A stretch of 64,000 nt of DNA from Loxodes magnus. Taxonomy: Eukaryota > Ciliophora > Karyorelictea > Loxodida > Loxodidae. Positions 34,681 to 47,544 of this stretch are shown piece after piece. The notes beneath the pieces were generated by a model that worked only from the letters and a program-made list of their open reading frames with translations, was not told the origin of the DNA and did no database searches. The translations under genes and the position numbers were made by a program. The DNA lies in the NCBI GenBank assembly GCA_946699065.1, contig CAMPDV010000529.1:124001-188000 (forward strand). The letters run 5' to 3'. Within the stretch, counting starts at the first letter, position 1. The number at the start of each line of letters is the position of its first letter.

Positions 34681-35307
34681 TGATTTAAATTTCCTTTTCA
34701 TTAAATACAGCCATTTTTATAAAAGCAAGGCCGAATATTTACAAAATTATGATAATTAAATTTCCCAGTTGTAAAATAATTAAAATTAATATAGGTAAAA
34801 TTTGTATTTAAGCTTAATAATTTTAGCAAGTATATGGATCTTTACTATATACATTAAAAGTATTAATAATAAGAAATGTAGAATAAATTTATAATTGTAA
34901 AGCTATATTTTATTTAATAAATTATTGTATATAAATATTTTTTATTTAAATATAAAAAGCAATAATTTAAGTTGCTAATACTAATCAAATATTCAAATAT
35001 TATCCTTAGTTTAATATCTTATTTTCAATATACAATCCTACCTGTCTCTAGTTTATTCAATCATAGTTTTTAATTTTAGTCTATCATTTTTATGCATATT
35101 ATTATTTTATACATTTCTAGATAAAACAATCAAATAGATAATTTTTAGCTATAATTTTCTTATAACTAATTTATTCCCCAGCAGAAGCTGCTGATACAAG
35201 TATATGAACTAAAGGTGCTAGAGTAACTAAAATAACTAAAGTATCTTACTAAAAGTAAGTAAAGCAAATAAGGCGAGTAAAAGCCCTGTAGAGAGATAAA
35301 GAAGAGA

Positions 35308-36085
35308 TAGATCGGGTGACCATGGAAAAGTCTTAGCAGATCATAAGGCAAGCTTACTCTTATGTGTACAACACCAGGTCAATATTTATTAATCTACAAA
35401 GGATCTATCCTTTCTGCTTATATGTGATTACTCGTTCTGTTCTGTTAACAGAAATGAGGAGAGCTCTGGGATATAAAAAATATTGTTTTCATAAGTAGAT
35501 AGAAGGCGTAGCTCCTAGATTAGACTCTGACTTAGAGACGTTCAGTTGTAATCTATGCAGATGGTAGTGTAACCAAACGGACTGTTCAACCAATGGCGAC
35601 ACCAAAGATCTGGACCAACAGTTTCTCTCGTACTGAGTTGGATTACTATGGCGATGCAGTGATCAATACAGTAAAATTAAACTGGCTCACTACGGTCTAA
35701 ACCCAACTCACGTTCTCTTTTCACGGATGAACAATACGACACTTGGTGAATTCAGCTTCACAATGATAGGAAGAACCGACATCGAAGAATCAAAAAGGCA
35801 ACGTTGCTATGAAAGCTTGGCTGCCACAAGCCAGTTATCCCTGTGGTAATTTTTCTGACACCTCTGGCTTAAAACTCGTAAAAGGCAAAGGATCGATAGG
35901 CACTGAGAGGTTGAATGAAGCCAGCTTTTCCCCTTTTGGTCTGTGAGCGGTTTCTGTCCGCTCTGAGCTGGTCGTAGGACACCTGTGTTATCTTTTAACA
36001 GATGTGCCGCCCCAGTCAAACTCCCTACCTGGCAGTTTCTCCCATCCAGTTACATTGCTATAAAGTTTCTGTATCCGCTCTTGGT
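35308..36085 (-). rRNA. 28S rRNA 3' fragment (domains V-VI), 5'-truncated
   Basis: The reverse complement carries hallmark nuclear large-subunit rRNA segments in the correct order: GGGAGTTTGACTGGGGCGGC, CACAGGGATAACTGGCTTGT, TTTGATTCTTCGATGTCGG, GTGAATTCACCAAGTG-type, GAGTTGGGTTTAGACCGT, the sarcin-ricin loop AGTACGAGAGAAAC (one base off the usual GAGAGGAAC), and CTGAACGTCTCTAAGTCAGA. It ends in ATGATCTGCTAAGA like the normal 28S 3' end. Everything 5' of the GGGGCGG region is missing. No 18S, 5.8S or ITS is seen. This is an isolated fragment, not an rDNA unit, and some substitutions suggest it is not under rRNA constraint. Confidence 0.93.
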
Positions 36086-36230
36086 AGGAGCTTGAAGCCT
36101 GGCTGCTCATAGCGATGGAGCTCCCTAGCAAATATGCCTGGAGCACAATAGGATATCCCCGTTTTTTCATAAAAAGAGAGCGTCGGGTGAGCAATCGGAA
36201 AGAGTTTCCGGTCCAAAAACTCTTTTAGTT
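36075..36230. repeat. Dispersed GC-rich module, copy 1, with retroposon-like tail
   Basis: About 155 bases matching 62015-62170: CTCTTGGTAGG(A/G)GCTTGAA, TGGCTGCTCATAGCGATGGA, then GGATATCCCCGTT, and a tail GTCCAAAAACTCTTTTAGTT. On its left it passes directly into the antisense 28S fragment. On its right it abuts the broken RING/B-box copy. It may be a SINE-like element borrowing a LINE tail; I could not match its body to a known RNA. Confidence 0.75.
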
Positions 36231-36611
36231 GAAATTAATTTAATAGTTCTGCACTTACATGATAGTAACTATCTCATTCTATCACTTTAATTATTTTTAT
36301 GATAATCTTATTGAGATATTTCACATATCACTTATCCTAAATACATTATAAAGTTAGAGGAAAATAATTATCTTTACTTATATTTAATATTTTTTAATAT
36401 TCTCCTCTCTATTTTATGAAGCAACGCTTTCCAATTATTAAATGGGCTTTTGCGTAATGATGATATATTTTCTACATTTTAACTTTTATTAAAGCTTATA
36501 AATGTCTTTTAAACATCTTTTACAGAGAATTTATTCCCATTCTAACTTCTTAGGCCTTTGAGCTTTTCATGAAACTCTTGTTGACATAATTAAGACTTAG
36601 CAGATTGACAT
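36231..36611 (-). pseudogene. Broken third copy of the RING/B-box gene
   Basis: ATG 36611 on the - strand starts MSICQVLIMSTRVSWKAQR and aligns with the genes at 7596 and 16625 (LCKRCLKDIYKLQQKLKC, IITQKPIQQLES). Several RING cysteines are lost. The B-box is out of frame (LQCIQD in a second frame), and homology stops at 36231 where the GC-rich module begins. The upstream 160 bases, including the AGAGGGAAATTT element, are preserved. A dead copy cut by an insertion. Confidence 0.78.
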
Positions 36612-36768
36612 TTTATTTGAATCTACTAAAAATAAGTTTAATATTATTCACATAGATAACTACTATTTAAACTGAAGGAAATAAAAGTAGCTTAATTAAC
36701 TATAATAGGCTATTTATTAGTTAAGATATAATTAATAGTTACTTTTAAAATTATACCATTAATGTAAG

Positions 36769-36780
36769 AAATTTCCCTCT
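36769..36780 (-). promoter_or_regulatory. Conserved upstream element AGAGGGAAATTT
   Basis: Third occurrence, about 160 bases upstream of the start of the broken RING/B-box copy at 36611. See 7741-7752 and 16771-16784. Confidence 0.42.
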
Positions 36781-37249
36781 AATTTGTTATTTACTTATAC
36801 AAATTTAGTTTGCAAATATGTACATAGAAACTGATAAAGAGAAGAGCAAGATTATTTAAAAATAGTATGATATGCTTAGAATTATAATAAATCCTTAAAT
36901 GCTTTAACTATATCTTAGAGATTTTAGAAGCTAAGTATTTAATAAGCTCAACATTAGAAATATCCAATTAGACTAACTTATCAAATAAATTACCAAGTAA
37001 TTTCTAAGTTAGAATAAATGCTTAATTTTATAATGTATACTCTTTGATATATCAAGAGGATAAGTTAGAAGAGATATTTAATTATTGTATCTTCTTAATT
37101 GAGATAGAGTAGTAAGAAAGATATTTGAGAGCTTTTAGTAATTTAAAATTAAAAAAATAGATAAGAGGATACAAGGAATTGAAATAGTCTTAGAGCTCAG
37201 CCTTTAAATCCTAATCTCTATCTTTCTTTATTAGTAGCATTCTATTTGA

Positions 37250-40100
37250 GATAATAAGAGGTTTTAATGCTTTTAAATAGCAGATAAACTTTCCTCTCTA
37301 TTTTCCTTAAAATTCTGCATATCCTTTTCGTTTATTAATATCCATGGTGCATATTTTCTCTACTTTAATCGTCTTTATATCCTTTTCAAGTGTTGTTTAA
37401 GTTTCTTTAATTGATTTCATCTAGGAAAATATTTAATTGATTTTTTCTATCTTTTTTTTTGATGCAATCTAAATTTTCTCCTTGCTTCTTATCTCATTTT
37501 AATATAATTATCAATTTATTAACATCCTTATCTAATTAGATATTTACTTATTTCGCCTTCTATTGGAAATTTTTTCTTAGTTTTATTATTTCTGCTGTAT
37601 ATTAGTATTTTCTCATTTAATTTGTTAAAAAAGCCACATATCGCTTTGGTCACTTCTTGGATGCAATTTTATCATTTTCAAAATATGTTACGTTATCTAA
37701 ATTTTCGAAATAGTAAATTCTAATTATCGAATCATTCTTTGAATCACTCTCGAACCTTTTATTGTTTTAACTTTTGAAAATTTATCCTTTTAATTTATGG
37801 GCTTTTTCGATATTCTTCCGCAATTTTTAACTTTATTTTACCTGGCTAATGATTTTCTATTGGTCTCTATTGATAGAATTTTCTGCTGATAATGTTAGTC
37901 ATTATATATTGATCCGTTAAGAAGTATTCTATTTTGAATTTTCCTTTCCCTTATGTTGATGAAAGTTGGATCTTGATTTGGATCTTTGCTTTCTAAAAGA
38001 TAATCTTTCATCAAGTTAAATAAGTATTAGCCTGCATTATTATGCTCATACGGTAAAAATTGGGAAATATGCGCATTAAAATCTTCTATTATTAAAATTT
38101 ATAATCCTCTGCTGTTATTATGTATTATTATAGACTTTCATAAAAGGGTATTAATTAGTCAGAGTCGAATGTTATAGTGCTATATACCTTTATCAATGCA
38201 TGCCGACCATCAAATGTTAAACCTATTAGTCTTCCTCTAAAATAATTCTGCTTGATTAAGATCCGCTATATCCAACACTTTGATTTTGCGGGTAATTCCA
38301 TTTTTTATATAAAATGCTACTCCTTTGCAATGTTTTGTGCTCAATTTTATTATTGCTCTGAATCCGTATATATAAGGAACTTCATCAGTTTAATCCGCAA
38401 ATATTTCTTAAATTGCCATAATTTCTATCTTCTTTTCACACATAAAATTGTTTAATTCTTATTTTATTTTATTCCTCTGACATTTGCTGTGCCAATGTTT
38501 AATTCTTTCTATTTAATTATATTAGTATTTCCTTTTATTTCCTTTTTTTCTTGATCTTCTATCCTGCTTTTTTAGTTCCTCTTCTTTAATAGCGCAAAAA
38601 TCAAATCATTCTAATATTTATTATTTTTTTGTACTTATGTCTTCAAGTATTTTACTCGATACTATCTTCCTTGCCATTATATTTTTTCTATCTTTTTTGA
38701 GACAGTGTTGTGTTTATGCATATTTCCTTTCTGTCGATGTTTTCTAGTTGTTTCCGTTTTTTTCATATTTCCTATTTTATTTTCTGCTTTTTTGGGACAT
38801 TGATAGTTTCGTCTCAGTTTTATTTATTTAATTTTGTAGTTAAGTATCTATTAAAATCGATCGCTTTTAAAGTAGCCTTAGTATTGCTTAAACTTGTTGC
38901 TTTTGCTAGAAATAAAATGTGGTAATCTATTTGAAGGTTAATCTTCTTCAGTTTTCTTCATTTTCTTTTCCTTCGCTATCTGTTTCTCTTTATAATAAGG
39001 CATTTTATTCCTGATTTCTGAACGCATCGACCTGATTTTTACTTCCTTAGCATTTTTAATTGCTTCCTTTATAGCTTTTTTTCTTAAGCATTAATTTGAG
39101 CTGAACCCTTTTTGGTTATAGTTCATACATTTTCAAATTTATGGTTGGCGATACAACGGTACGTGTATAGGATTTCCAGATTGACTCAAGTAAGTACTTA
39201 TACCTCCTTCGTCTAACTTATCTGGTATATTTTCTGCATCTTTGATCTACTTCAATTCTAAATAAGTTTTCATTTTCCCATTGGCTCACGTTGTATCTTT
39301 TACGGTTCCGATCTCTATACATACTATTTTCTGTACTGCTCCAAATTGGTTTCTACCTGGCTAAAACTTGAATACATGCTAAAAGTTCAATGAATCAGAT
39401 AGTTCTTAAAGTTGTAGAATTCCTCTATTTTTCTTTGCTCTATTGGTATTACAACATTCCTAATCTTCTATGTTTAATTATTTCCGAATTGTGCGAGTGC
39501 TTCCTTATTTTTTAATTCTATAATAATTATTAGTGTCTGAAAGATTTTCACACTCTCAATATTTTTACCATTTTCTTAATTCAGATATCTGAGAAATGCT
39601 TGAACGATTTCATTTTCTTGTATTTGTGCGAGGCTGGGTCTTTGGTTGTAATATTTTTCTTCTAAAGATTTATTGAAATAGGTAACTCCTACACTTTAGC
39701 AACTTTGAGTTGCATATTCTCGTCCTCATTTTATGGAATTTGCTCATTCTTTTCTTCTTCCATTATAAGGATTTGCACAGAGATTTTGTCTTGTATGATG
39801 TTCTAAATTATCTATTTTTTTGATAGGTTACTTAGTTTTACCATTTCTGTCCCTTATTTTAGTGGATTCCTCCTAGTAGATTAAAGATTTTGTAACAGAG
39901 ACGTTTTTCTTAAAAATAATATCGTAGATCTGATTAAGTTGTAAAACTCTTTAATGTCTTTATTAATTTACCTTGTAGTCTCGATCTGAGATTGGCAGCA
40001 TGTAGAATATATGATTGCTACTTTATATAATATGCTAGCATAATTTAATGTATGTAAATAAAGTAATAATGTATTTTTAGATATAATTGACAGTATTTTT
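37250..40100 (-). mobile_element. LINE B copy 2: ORF1-like region, APE endonuclease and linker, no RT
   Basis: The - strand reads, from about 40000 down, an ORF1-like region (NIIQDKISVQILIMEEEKNE; later basic KEAIKNAKEVKIRSMRSEIR near 39050). An APE endonuclease follows (LNIGTANVRGIK about 38500; EIFADQTDEVPYIYGFRA; GVAFYIKNGITRKIK; EDFNAHIS about 38080; DPNQDPTFINIRERKIQNR about 37970). Then comes a helical linker (KKDRKNQLNIFLDEINQR, about 37420). RT motifs should follow but the element ends near 37250. Frame changes at several points. Longer at its 3' side than copy 1. Inactive. Confidence 0.75.
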
Positions 40101-40156
40101 GATGGTAACTGTTATAAATTGCCTTTATAGCTTTTGTAGTCTAAATAATAATAAAA

Positions 40157-41551
40157 ATGTAAGCGTTACCAAAATGCTTAATCTGCTTAGAAGATTACAA
40201 CTTAACTAATGCTCTTCCAACTGTCTTACCTTGTGGACATATTTACTGTGGTTTGTGTTTGAATACTCAGTACTGATTATAAGGCATAATGTAATGTCCT
40301 ATTTGTTAAAAAGGATTCCATTTTAGATTTGATGATTTACCTTAAGAAAGTGATTTAATAAGAGTGATATTTTAAAACTAATAATACATATAAAAGATTT
40401 AAGATGCTAGATAGAAATTAAAAGAGATAAGGAGGTAAATTATGGAAAAATCTAAAACCATTACAACCAAATAATCAAACATTAGTAATACTCTCATAAT
40501 ACCACTAACTAATATCATCATCAATCATTAACCAACATTTATCTACCAAAAATAACACTCAAATATTATCTAATTCTACTAATCACTAAAACCAACTATA
40601 CTCTAATATAACGAATAACCACCTACAATACTAAAGTCTAAATTAACTTACAATCTAATAAGATAAAAACTATAATACAATACTAAGTAACCAGATAAGA
40701 TTTAGACTAATTAACATAAACTAAGCTAGCACTTTATATAATCTAACTATATTCACTTTTTTGATTGAACTATTTAAAAATTAAGTTTATTTAATATTTA
40801 AACAGAGTAAATACGATAAATCTAAGTTTAAATTATAATTCCTTTTGGCAATAAAAGTATAGAATATTAAAATAAGTTATATTTAATAGGAGGATATAAC
40901 TAAAATTAAAAGAAATGAATAAAAGAAACTTGATAATTTGATTATGAAGGCAATAGAATAAAACTTAGTGATCTAAATGAGGGAAGAGGTGACTTTGGAA
41001 TAACAGCTGCTTAAAAATAACTTTATGTAGTTGGAGGAATTACTAATAATTATCAAGGTTTATAATCAGTAGTAAAGTTACAGATAGAAGACTAAAGTAA
41101 ATGATAAAACTGTTCCTAGTTTCCATTCAAAATAACAAGTTAAACTTTAGTAGTAGATAGAGATGAATAAAATATTTATTCTTTTGGAGGGTTAAATTAG
41201 AAAACATAATCTTTAAAAGATATATGAAAGTATAACATATAGAATGATAGATGGAATAAGTCAAATTTGAGCCTTCCTGAAGCTCTTGTTTATCCTATAG
41301 TTTGTTTAGAGCCTTTTGTCATATTTGGAGGTGTGAAAAATGCATTTAAGAAAGAATATTCAAGAAGAATATATAAAAGAAATAAAGAATAATGAGAATA
41401 AAGCCAAATTTTTAAAGATGTTTTAGCTTTAACGGAGATGAAAATAAGAAATAACTATGGATATGTTTTTGCTTAAGAATAGCAAAGATTTTCAATAATG
41501 AGGATTGATTTAGAAAAGTTGAGTTATAGAAGTATTAAAAGTAATAACTGA
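40157..41551 (+). CDS. RING finger + kelch-repeat protein, 464 aa (copy 2)
   Basis: ATG 40157 to TGA 41549-41551, exactly the same length as the copy at 19839 and differing by only a handful of bases. Examples are AATAAT/AATACT and CAAAT/CAGAT in the linker (conservative changes) and GTCGG/GTTGG in a kelch blade (silent). All RING cysteines and all TGA-encoded Trp residues are kept. Both copies therefore look functional, or the duplication is very recent. Domain layout and inferred role are given under the first copy. Confidence 0.92.
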
Positions 41552-42257
41552 TAAACATAATAATAATATTTATATTATTAATAGTATTTATAATAAATAT
41601 AATTTTATATGTAATGAAGTAGTTTAAAGATCTATAATTAGGTAAATTTACTACTTATTAAATGGTCAATCTACTAAATACTTTAATAAAGGATATAAAT
41701 AAAGTATCTAAATTTATCTAAACATCTTTAAAAATCTATTATTCAAATACTATCATTATATAGATACAAACATTAAGCTTATAACATGCCAAAAACTATT
41801 TAACACAGTCAAAAAAACTATTTTTAAATACATTTTTATATTCAAATTATACAAGTACTACTTAGATTACTCTATTATTTATCTAATCAAATCATAACTA
41901 TAATCTAATTATCATTAAGCTATACCTATATCTAAATACTAATTAAGTCAACACTATCATCATCAATTCAACATCTTCAAATCTAAAATACATTATTTCC
42001 TTAATATTATTTAAACTAACTACTATATATACTTAAAAAATGTATCTTCTATACCCAATAATTTAATCAAGCCATTTTAACACATATACTCTCGATAAAA
42101 ACTCAAATATAATAACTTTTCGAGATTAATATGATAGATCATTAAACTATACTCAGTTACATCCAAATAAAGTTTTTAGAAGGGATGTCTATTGGTGAGA
42201 AAAAGCAAGAAAAATAAGATGAAATAATAAAATTAACAGAAAATAAAATATTTTAAT
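41552..42257. other. AT-rich intergenic region (copy 2)
   Basis: Duplicate of 21234-21939. Nothing recognised. Confidence 0.5.
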
Positions 42258-42710
42258 ATGCAATTTTTTGAAGAAAATAAAGAGAATAAAATAGAAAACT
42301 TCTTCTAAGAAATAGGAATAATCTATCGATTATAGAGAGACATTTTAACCGTTACAACTCAAGCATAGCAAAAATAAAATAACGTTTGCATTAATGGAAC
42401 TCTTGAGTACTGTTAGAGAGAATTTGGATAATATATAGATTAAGTACGAATATCAGCAACTGGACTTATTCTAACTGTTTTATTTGATTAAGAATAAATT
42501 AATAAATTCTATAACATAAAAAATAATAATATTAAACTTTTTATATTTTAACAAAAAGAAAAACAAATTAATATTACAATAATAATAACTACCTAATTCA
42601 CTTTTATATAAAAAAAAGCTTAGTTCCAACTGAAAAATAATTAAAAGCCTTCACAAAAATAAAACAAAGATTTTTACTTATGTGTAAAGTTAAGTCATTT
42701 GGCAATATGA
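42258..42710 (+). CDS. Hypothetical protein, 150 aa (copy 2)
   Basis: Same length and frame as 21940-22392 (ATG 42258, TGA 42708-42710), nearly identical. I noticed one base change (AAGCAAAG/AAACAAAG) near the 3' end. No family recognised. Too similar to the first copy to tell whether protein sequence is being preserved. Confidence 0.45.
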
Positions 42711-44069
42711 TGATGTGTAAACTATCAAAAAATTAGACACGATACTATGAAGAAGATAAAAAAGCAAATAAAATTAATAATCAATTGGGTTTAAAAATCA
42801 AAAAAAGTAGTAAAATATGTAACAAGAAATATAAATTGAAATAAAAGATAAATAAATATAAATAAGATACCTAAAGAAATGCTAAATAAAGGATAAGAAA
42901 TTATAAAGATTAGTAGCAAAATATTTAATTCTAAAGAATAAAAATTGCTTAAATAATTATTTAATTTGCACCAGAGATAGATAGTAACTGATAGAATAAT
43001 GAAAGATCATTTAAATGAATAAACGCTGAGATAAAATCACTTAAATAACCTAGATTTATGGAAAAAACCAAAGTTTAGCATTATAGGAAAAAAAACGATT
43101 GTCAAAAACCCATTGAACAAAATAAGTTCCAAAAAGTAACTGTTATATTTTTTATCACTCCAATCTTTTTAAATAATTGTTTAAATCTTCAATTCGAAAA
43201 GATAATCCTTTTAATGCATTATACAATTAATTTAGTTTTTTGCAAGAGATATAGCTTTACTTTTTGATTGTGAATGATTAAATTCTTTATAAAAATTCTA
43301 TTATTTTTATTTTTATCTTTATGATCCTATTTATATTTCATTTTTCATTTAGTTTGCTAAAACTTTCTAATCTAATGTTTACTTAATTTCATCTTACAAT
43401 TTATTACTTATTTACAACTCTTTTCTTATCAAATTATTAGCTCATCAAACTGAGATAACACTAACTTTTAAGATCTACAACCCTTCAAATCATAGATAAC
43501 CTAACTATAAGACCTTAATAACTTACCTTTATCTCAATAATTATACCACATTTTTTAATATTTTCTATAAATAATGAGAGAAATACATTAATCTAAAAAG
43601 TAAAAATAATAATATTCATTTTTTCTAATGTTTCTTTAATGTTTAGCAATAATTAAGCAAATAAACAGCATTTACTTTAAAATTAAGTAATTCTAAATTA
43701 TAATAAAATCTTTAATACAGAATTTAGCTTAAAAGCTTCTGCACTTCTATTTAATTAAGAAGAAAAACAGAAAATAAAATATAAGAAATTAGAAATCTTA
43801 ATTAAATAAGCCATTAATAACTTATGATTAAAGCTATACACAATCCAATGAAGATTGTGTAATCAAACTTAAATACTAATAAAATCTAAAAAATTAGATA
43901 ATTAATCAAGTAATAAAAGTAAGATCAATTATATGCTGACTGTGTAGAAGGTTAGGAAACATAAAAAAAGATGTTGGAGATACAAAAAAATAGAAAAAAA
44001 TAATTTCTTAAAAAATCTAACTTAGATTTATTTTGCGTTTAAAAGGACACATAAATAATAATAGTTAAA
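42711..44069. other. AT-rich region (copy 2)
   Basis: Duplicate of 22393-23760 with a few percent divergence. Nothing recognised beyond the short inverted repeat ACACAATC ... GATTGTGT (about 43840-43860). Confidence 0.45.
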
Positions 44070-44838
44070 GTTAAAGTTAAAAAGCTTTATTAAAGCCTTA
44101 GTAGTCAGTCATCTGACCTATTCTATCAGTTTGTCTCCATTAATTTGTCTTGAATTCCTGCTAGGCTTAGTTAGGCGGTGTAGCACTTCATTAGTGCATC
44201 ATCCTTTAGTATTCTGAATAGTTTTGATCTTGCACGTAGCTTTCCTAATTATTTCTCCAAGGATTAAGATTTGATTAAAGAATTTTTTTCTATAAATTTT
44301 TCCGCTTTATGTTGGATATATCCTAAATAGTTTTCTAAAAACATCTTATTTATTCTTTCTTTAAATTCGCTTAGTTAGTAGTAGTATTTTCATTGGTGTT
44401 ATTTATTGCACACGTAGCATTTTATTCTTCTTTTAAAATATTATTCCTGTAACACTTACTTAATTTAAGTTTACTAGTTATTTAAATAAACGTTTACTGT
44501 TTATTTTAATTTGAGGCTTCATTTTCTATTTCCATAGGATCTGATTAATTCTGTTAAAAAGAAAATGGCATTACCTGAATTTATTATTAAATTTAAAGAA
44601 TTCTTTGTTCCAATTTGTTTTCTATTTCTTATGATGATTAATATTGTTTCTCAAGTAAAGACGTTATTAGTTTTTCTAATTTTTCTACTTTATCAGTGAG
44701 GTATCTATTTTTAAACGTAAACTCTTTTAATGACTTAGATAATATTTCTATTTGAGTTTGTGTCGGAAGTTTTTTTAATTCTGGATTTCCAAGTGGTTAA
44801 TGTTCGTCATATCAATCATATTTCTCACTTTCACTCAT
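44070..44838 (-). CDS. Retroelement ORF1-C, coiled-coil protein (copy 2)
   Basis: ATG 44838 (MSESEKYDWYDEH). Near-identical to 24532-23765 through the coiled coil. The C-terminal third differs slightly (e.g. an added T near 44285 and TTATTA/TATT differences near 44400), so the copies may not share one C-terminal frame. It ends in the same TTAACT repeats and ATTATTATT tail (about 44050-44080). Confidence 0.6.
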
Positions 44839-45619
44839 TGTAATTATTTCGCTTTTTTATTTTTAGAGAATTTTCCTGTTTAAATATTTTGTTCAAAGTT
44901 CTGTTATTTCTTATAAGACATTTTATATATATTTTTTATTTTAAATAACTACATTTAAGTATCTTTAGAATTTTTTAAGAATCAAATTATTTTTTGCGAT
45001 TTTTCCAACTTTTTAATCCATTTATTAAACTAAAATTAGACTAATAGATTTTTATTATTTATAGTATTGATTAAAATAAAAAAGATTTAGTTTAATGAAA
45101 TAAAAGTAAAATAAAATAATAGAATTAGTTGAAATAGATATTAGTTCAATGCTTAGAATTAAGCTGTTTATTAAGCTCTTATTTGTTTTTAATAAATTTT
45201 ATATTAATTTATTTAAAGGAAAGTATTTTAATTTATTCTTATAAACTAATTAAAATTTAATATTTTTTAATTATTATATTTTATTAATACTTCTATATAA
45301 TAATAATAGAAATCACGAATTATACTGATACCATCTTCAATTAGGTTCATCACTGGGTAATTACTTAAAGTTATTTAAAATAATTTCCTTTACATAAAAA
45401 CTTCGAAGTCTCCCTTAGTTTTATATTATTCTATAACAATTCTACTAGTTTTCTTTTTGCCTATCTTGATTTTAGGAATTTAACTGAAATGCGGATTATT
45501 TTCGAATATTTATTAATACTGTCGCATTTAGATTTCTCCAAGCATAGTAGCAAATTTTTTCAATTCAGCATTTTAAATCTTTGAAAAATATCCTAAAAAA
45601 CAAAAATAGTTTACAATTA

Positions 45620-46736
45620 ATTAATTATAAGCTTTAAAAATTTCTCTTTGAGGGACTGGAAACTTCTTTCCAGCTAGACAACTCAAAACACTCTCTTAAT
45701 ACACTCAGCGCCGATATCCTGCTGCTTAATTAAATAAGCTTCGGTCCTGGATTCCATAACATTGAGATGACTGACTTCAAGTTGATAGCAAGAGTAGATA
45801 ATTGGAAGGATTTTGTTCACTTGATGAGGTTGACTCTAACATGGGACTTCTCAGCGAATAGGAACTTGCCCTTATCATAAGACTAGAAGGTTTGATCAGA
45901 TTAAAAAAAATTAAAGTTTATAGTTCTTAGGGAGAGCTTTACAAATATCTTCCATTTTCTCCTGCTCTCTCTTAAACTAAAGGATGTCGTAGGATTTCAC
46001 TATTCCGCCATCCTTATCTCCTTCCTGAAATCTAATTGTCCTTCAGGTTCCTTCTCCCGTTATTAAAGTCGTTGGCTTTTGAGTTGTAGAATTTCTTTCT
46101 GTAAATTTATCCTGTCCTTGTTGATCAAAAGCGAAATAATTCATCTAGGATTTTATTCTTATTATTTCTTTCTATTTCTGGTTTCTTTCAGCAATTTCTC
46201 CAGCAGTGCTTTCTTTTAACATATGTAGCACCGTATTTTTCTCAGATAGAATTTAATCTATTTTGTTTCTTATTATTAGAATTACGATTCGATTGCCATT
46301 GGGATACTTGGTTACTAATCAAATTATTTTAGATTATTACTTGTTAATATTCTTATTTTTCTTAAAGTTACTTTATTTGATATTCAAATTTAGAAAAATA
46401 AAATTAGAATATTTGAGAGACTTCGTTAAATTATTTATCAATTTATTCAAATTTAATTACTATTTACGATTAGATTTTACTTAGTGATTCTTCTATCGAG
46501 GCGAATTATAGATTTAATTATTCAATCAGTTTTTCTAGCTTGTCTTATAGTTTTTCTTTCCTTTATATTTATAATTTTAATTCGTATTAGATATTTGATA
46601 CTCTTTGCTGTACCGATTATATGTAAGTCTCCTTCGATTATATTTCTTAGATTTATTGCGGCTCTTATTCCGTTAGGTTAGATTATTATTCTTGTTTTTT
46701 AAATGAGCCGAAAGAGGTCTATTTATTAGTTGCCAT
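45620..46736 (-). CDS. Retroelement ORF1-M, coiled-coil protein (copy 2)
   Basis: ATG 46736 (MATNKQTSFGSFK; Thr in place of Pro at residue 3). Same coiled coil and GC-rich C-terminal block (about 45650-45900) as the copy starting at 26429, with scattered substitutions. Some are in the C-terminal block (ATCGGAAAG/TTGGAAGGA), so it is drifting. Same caution about frame as copy 1. Confidence 0.58.
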
Positions 46737-47544
46737 TTTTCAATATAATATAATAAGCCTCAGTTCGAGCCATCTTTTCATTTATCTATTTTTAATTATT
46801 AGTGCATACTTTTAATAAAACTATACATATCATATAAAAATTTTAATATTTAATACTTTTAGATTTTCTATTATTTAATAAGACAAAAAAGATATGAAAC
46901 TTGAAGATAAATGAAATTTCTTCAACAAATCTATTAAAAATAATGCTATACTTCTTATTTCTAAATTAATTTACTAAATAATAAATCTCCTTGCATTTTA
47001 ATTTGTGAAACTATTTTTTTGCATCTATGTCTTTTGGAATTACTATATTTAGATATTTACTGTAATATTTTTGCCCTAAATTCTTGTACAACTTAAATTA
47101 ATTTCTTATAAAATTTAGTTTTTGCTTTATAAATCTGTTTGAAAGAAAGATTTTCTTTTTAAACTATATCTTTACCTTATCATTGTTTATCTTATAAAAT
47201 AGTTGCTTTTGAGAATTAAGTTTTATGTTCAAATAATCTAGCAATTTTTTGGTTTATATATGACATAACGAATACTTAAATAAGAATCTTTATAATATGA
47301 ATAAAATAGATTAATGAGTAATAAATAATGACTATTTCTAATTAGAAAATGAATATGAAAATGAATATGAAAGTATTTTAATTTAATTTCTTGATAAGAT
47401 CTTTTAGATATATATAAATGCTTATTATTTTTAAAATTTATATTAAACAAAATATTTTAAATATTATTATGTTTATGAATTTTAGTAATTCAGATACTGT
47501 AATTACACTCCAAAAAGATAGAAAAAATATAGAGGCTGTGCTAA

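Larger units (their letters stand above)
37797..47487. repeat. Segmental duplication, copy 2 (direct repeat of 16985-28013)
   Basis: Same content and orientation as 16985-28013 but without the two retroelement insertions. It holds the empty site of the 26971-27798 element near 47266-47280. Divergence is low over about 39940-47280 and clearly higher over 37797-39940. Confidence 0.93.

Noticed and set aside
35166-36194. Three standard-code reading frames of 61-70 codons on the - strand (35166-35351, 35807-36019, 35988-36194)
   Set aside because: They lie in, or next to, the antisense 28S rRNA fragment and the GC-rich module. The sequence matches rRNA position by position, so the open frames are incidental to higher GC content.
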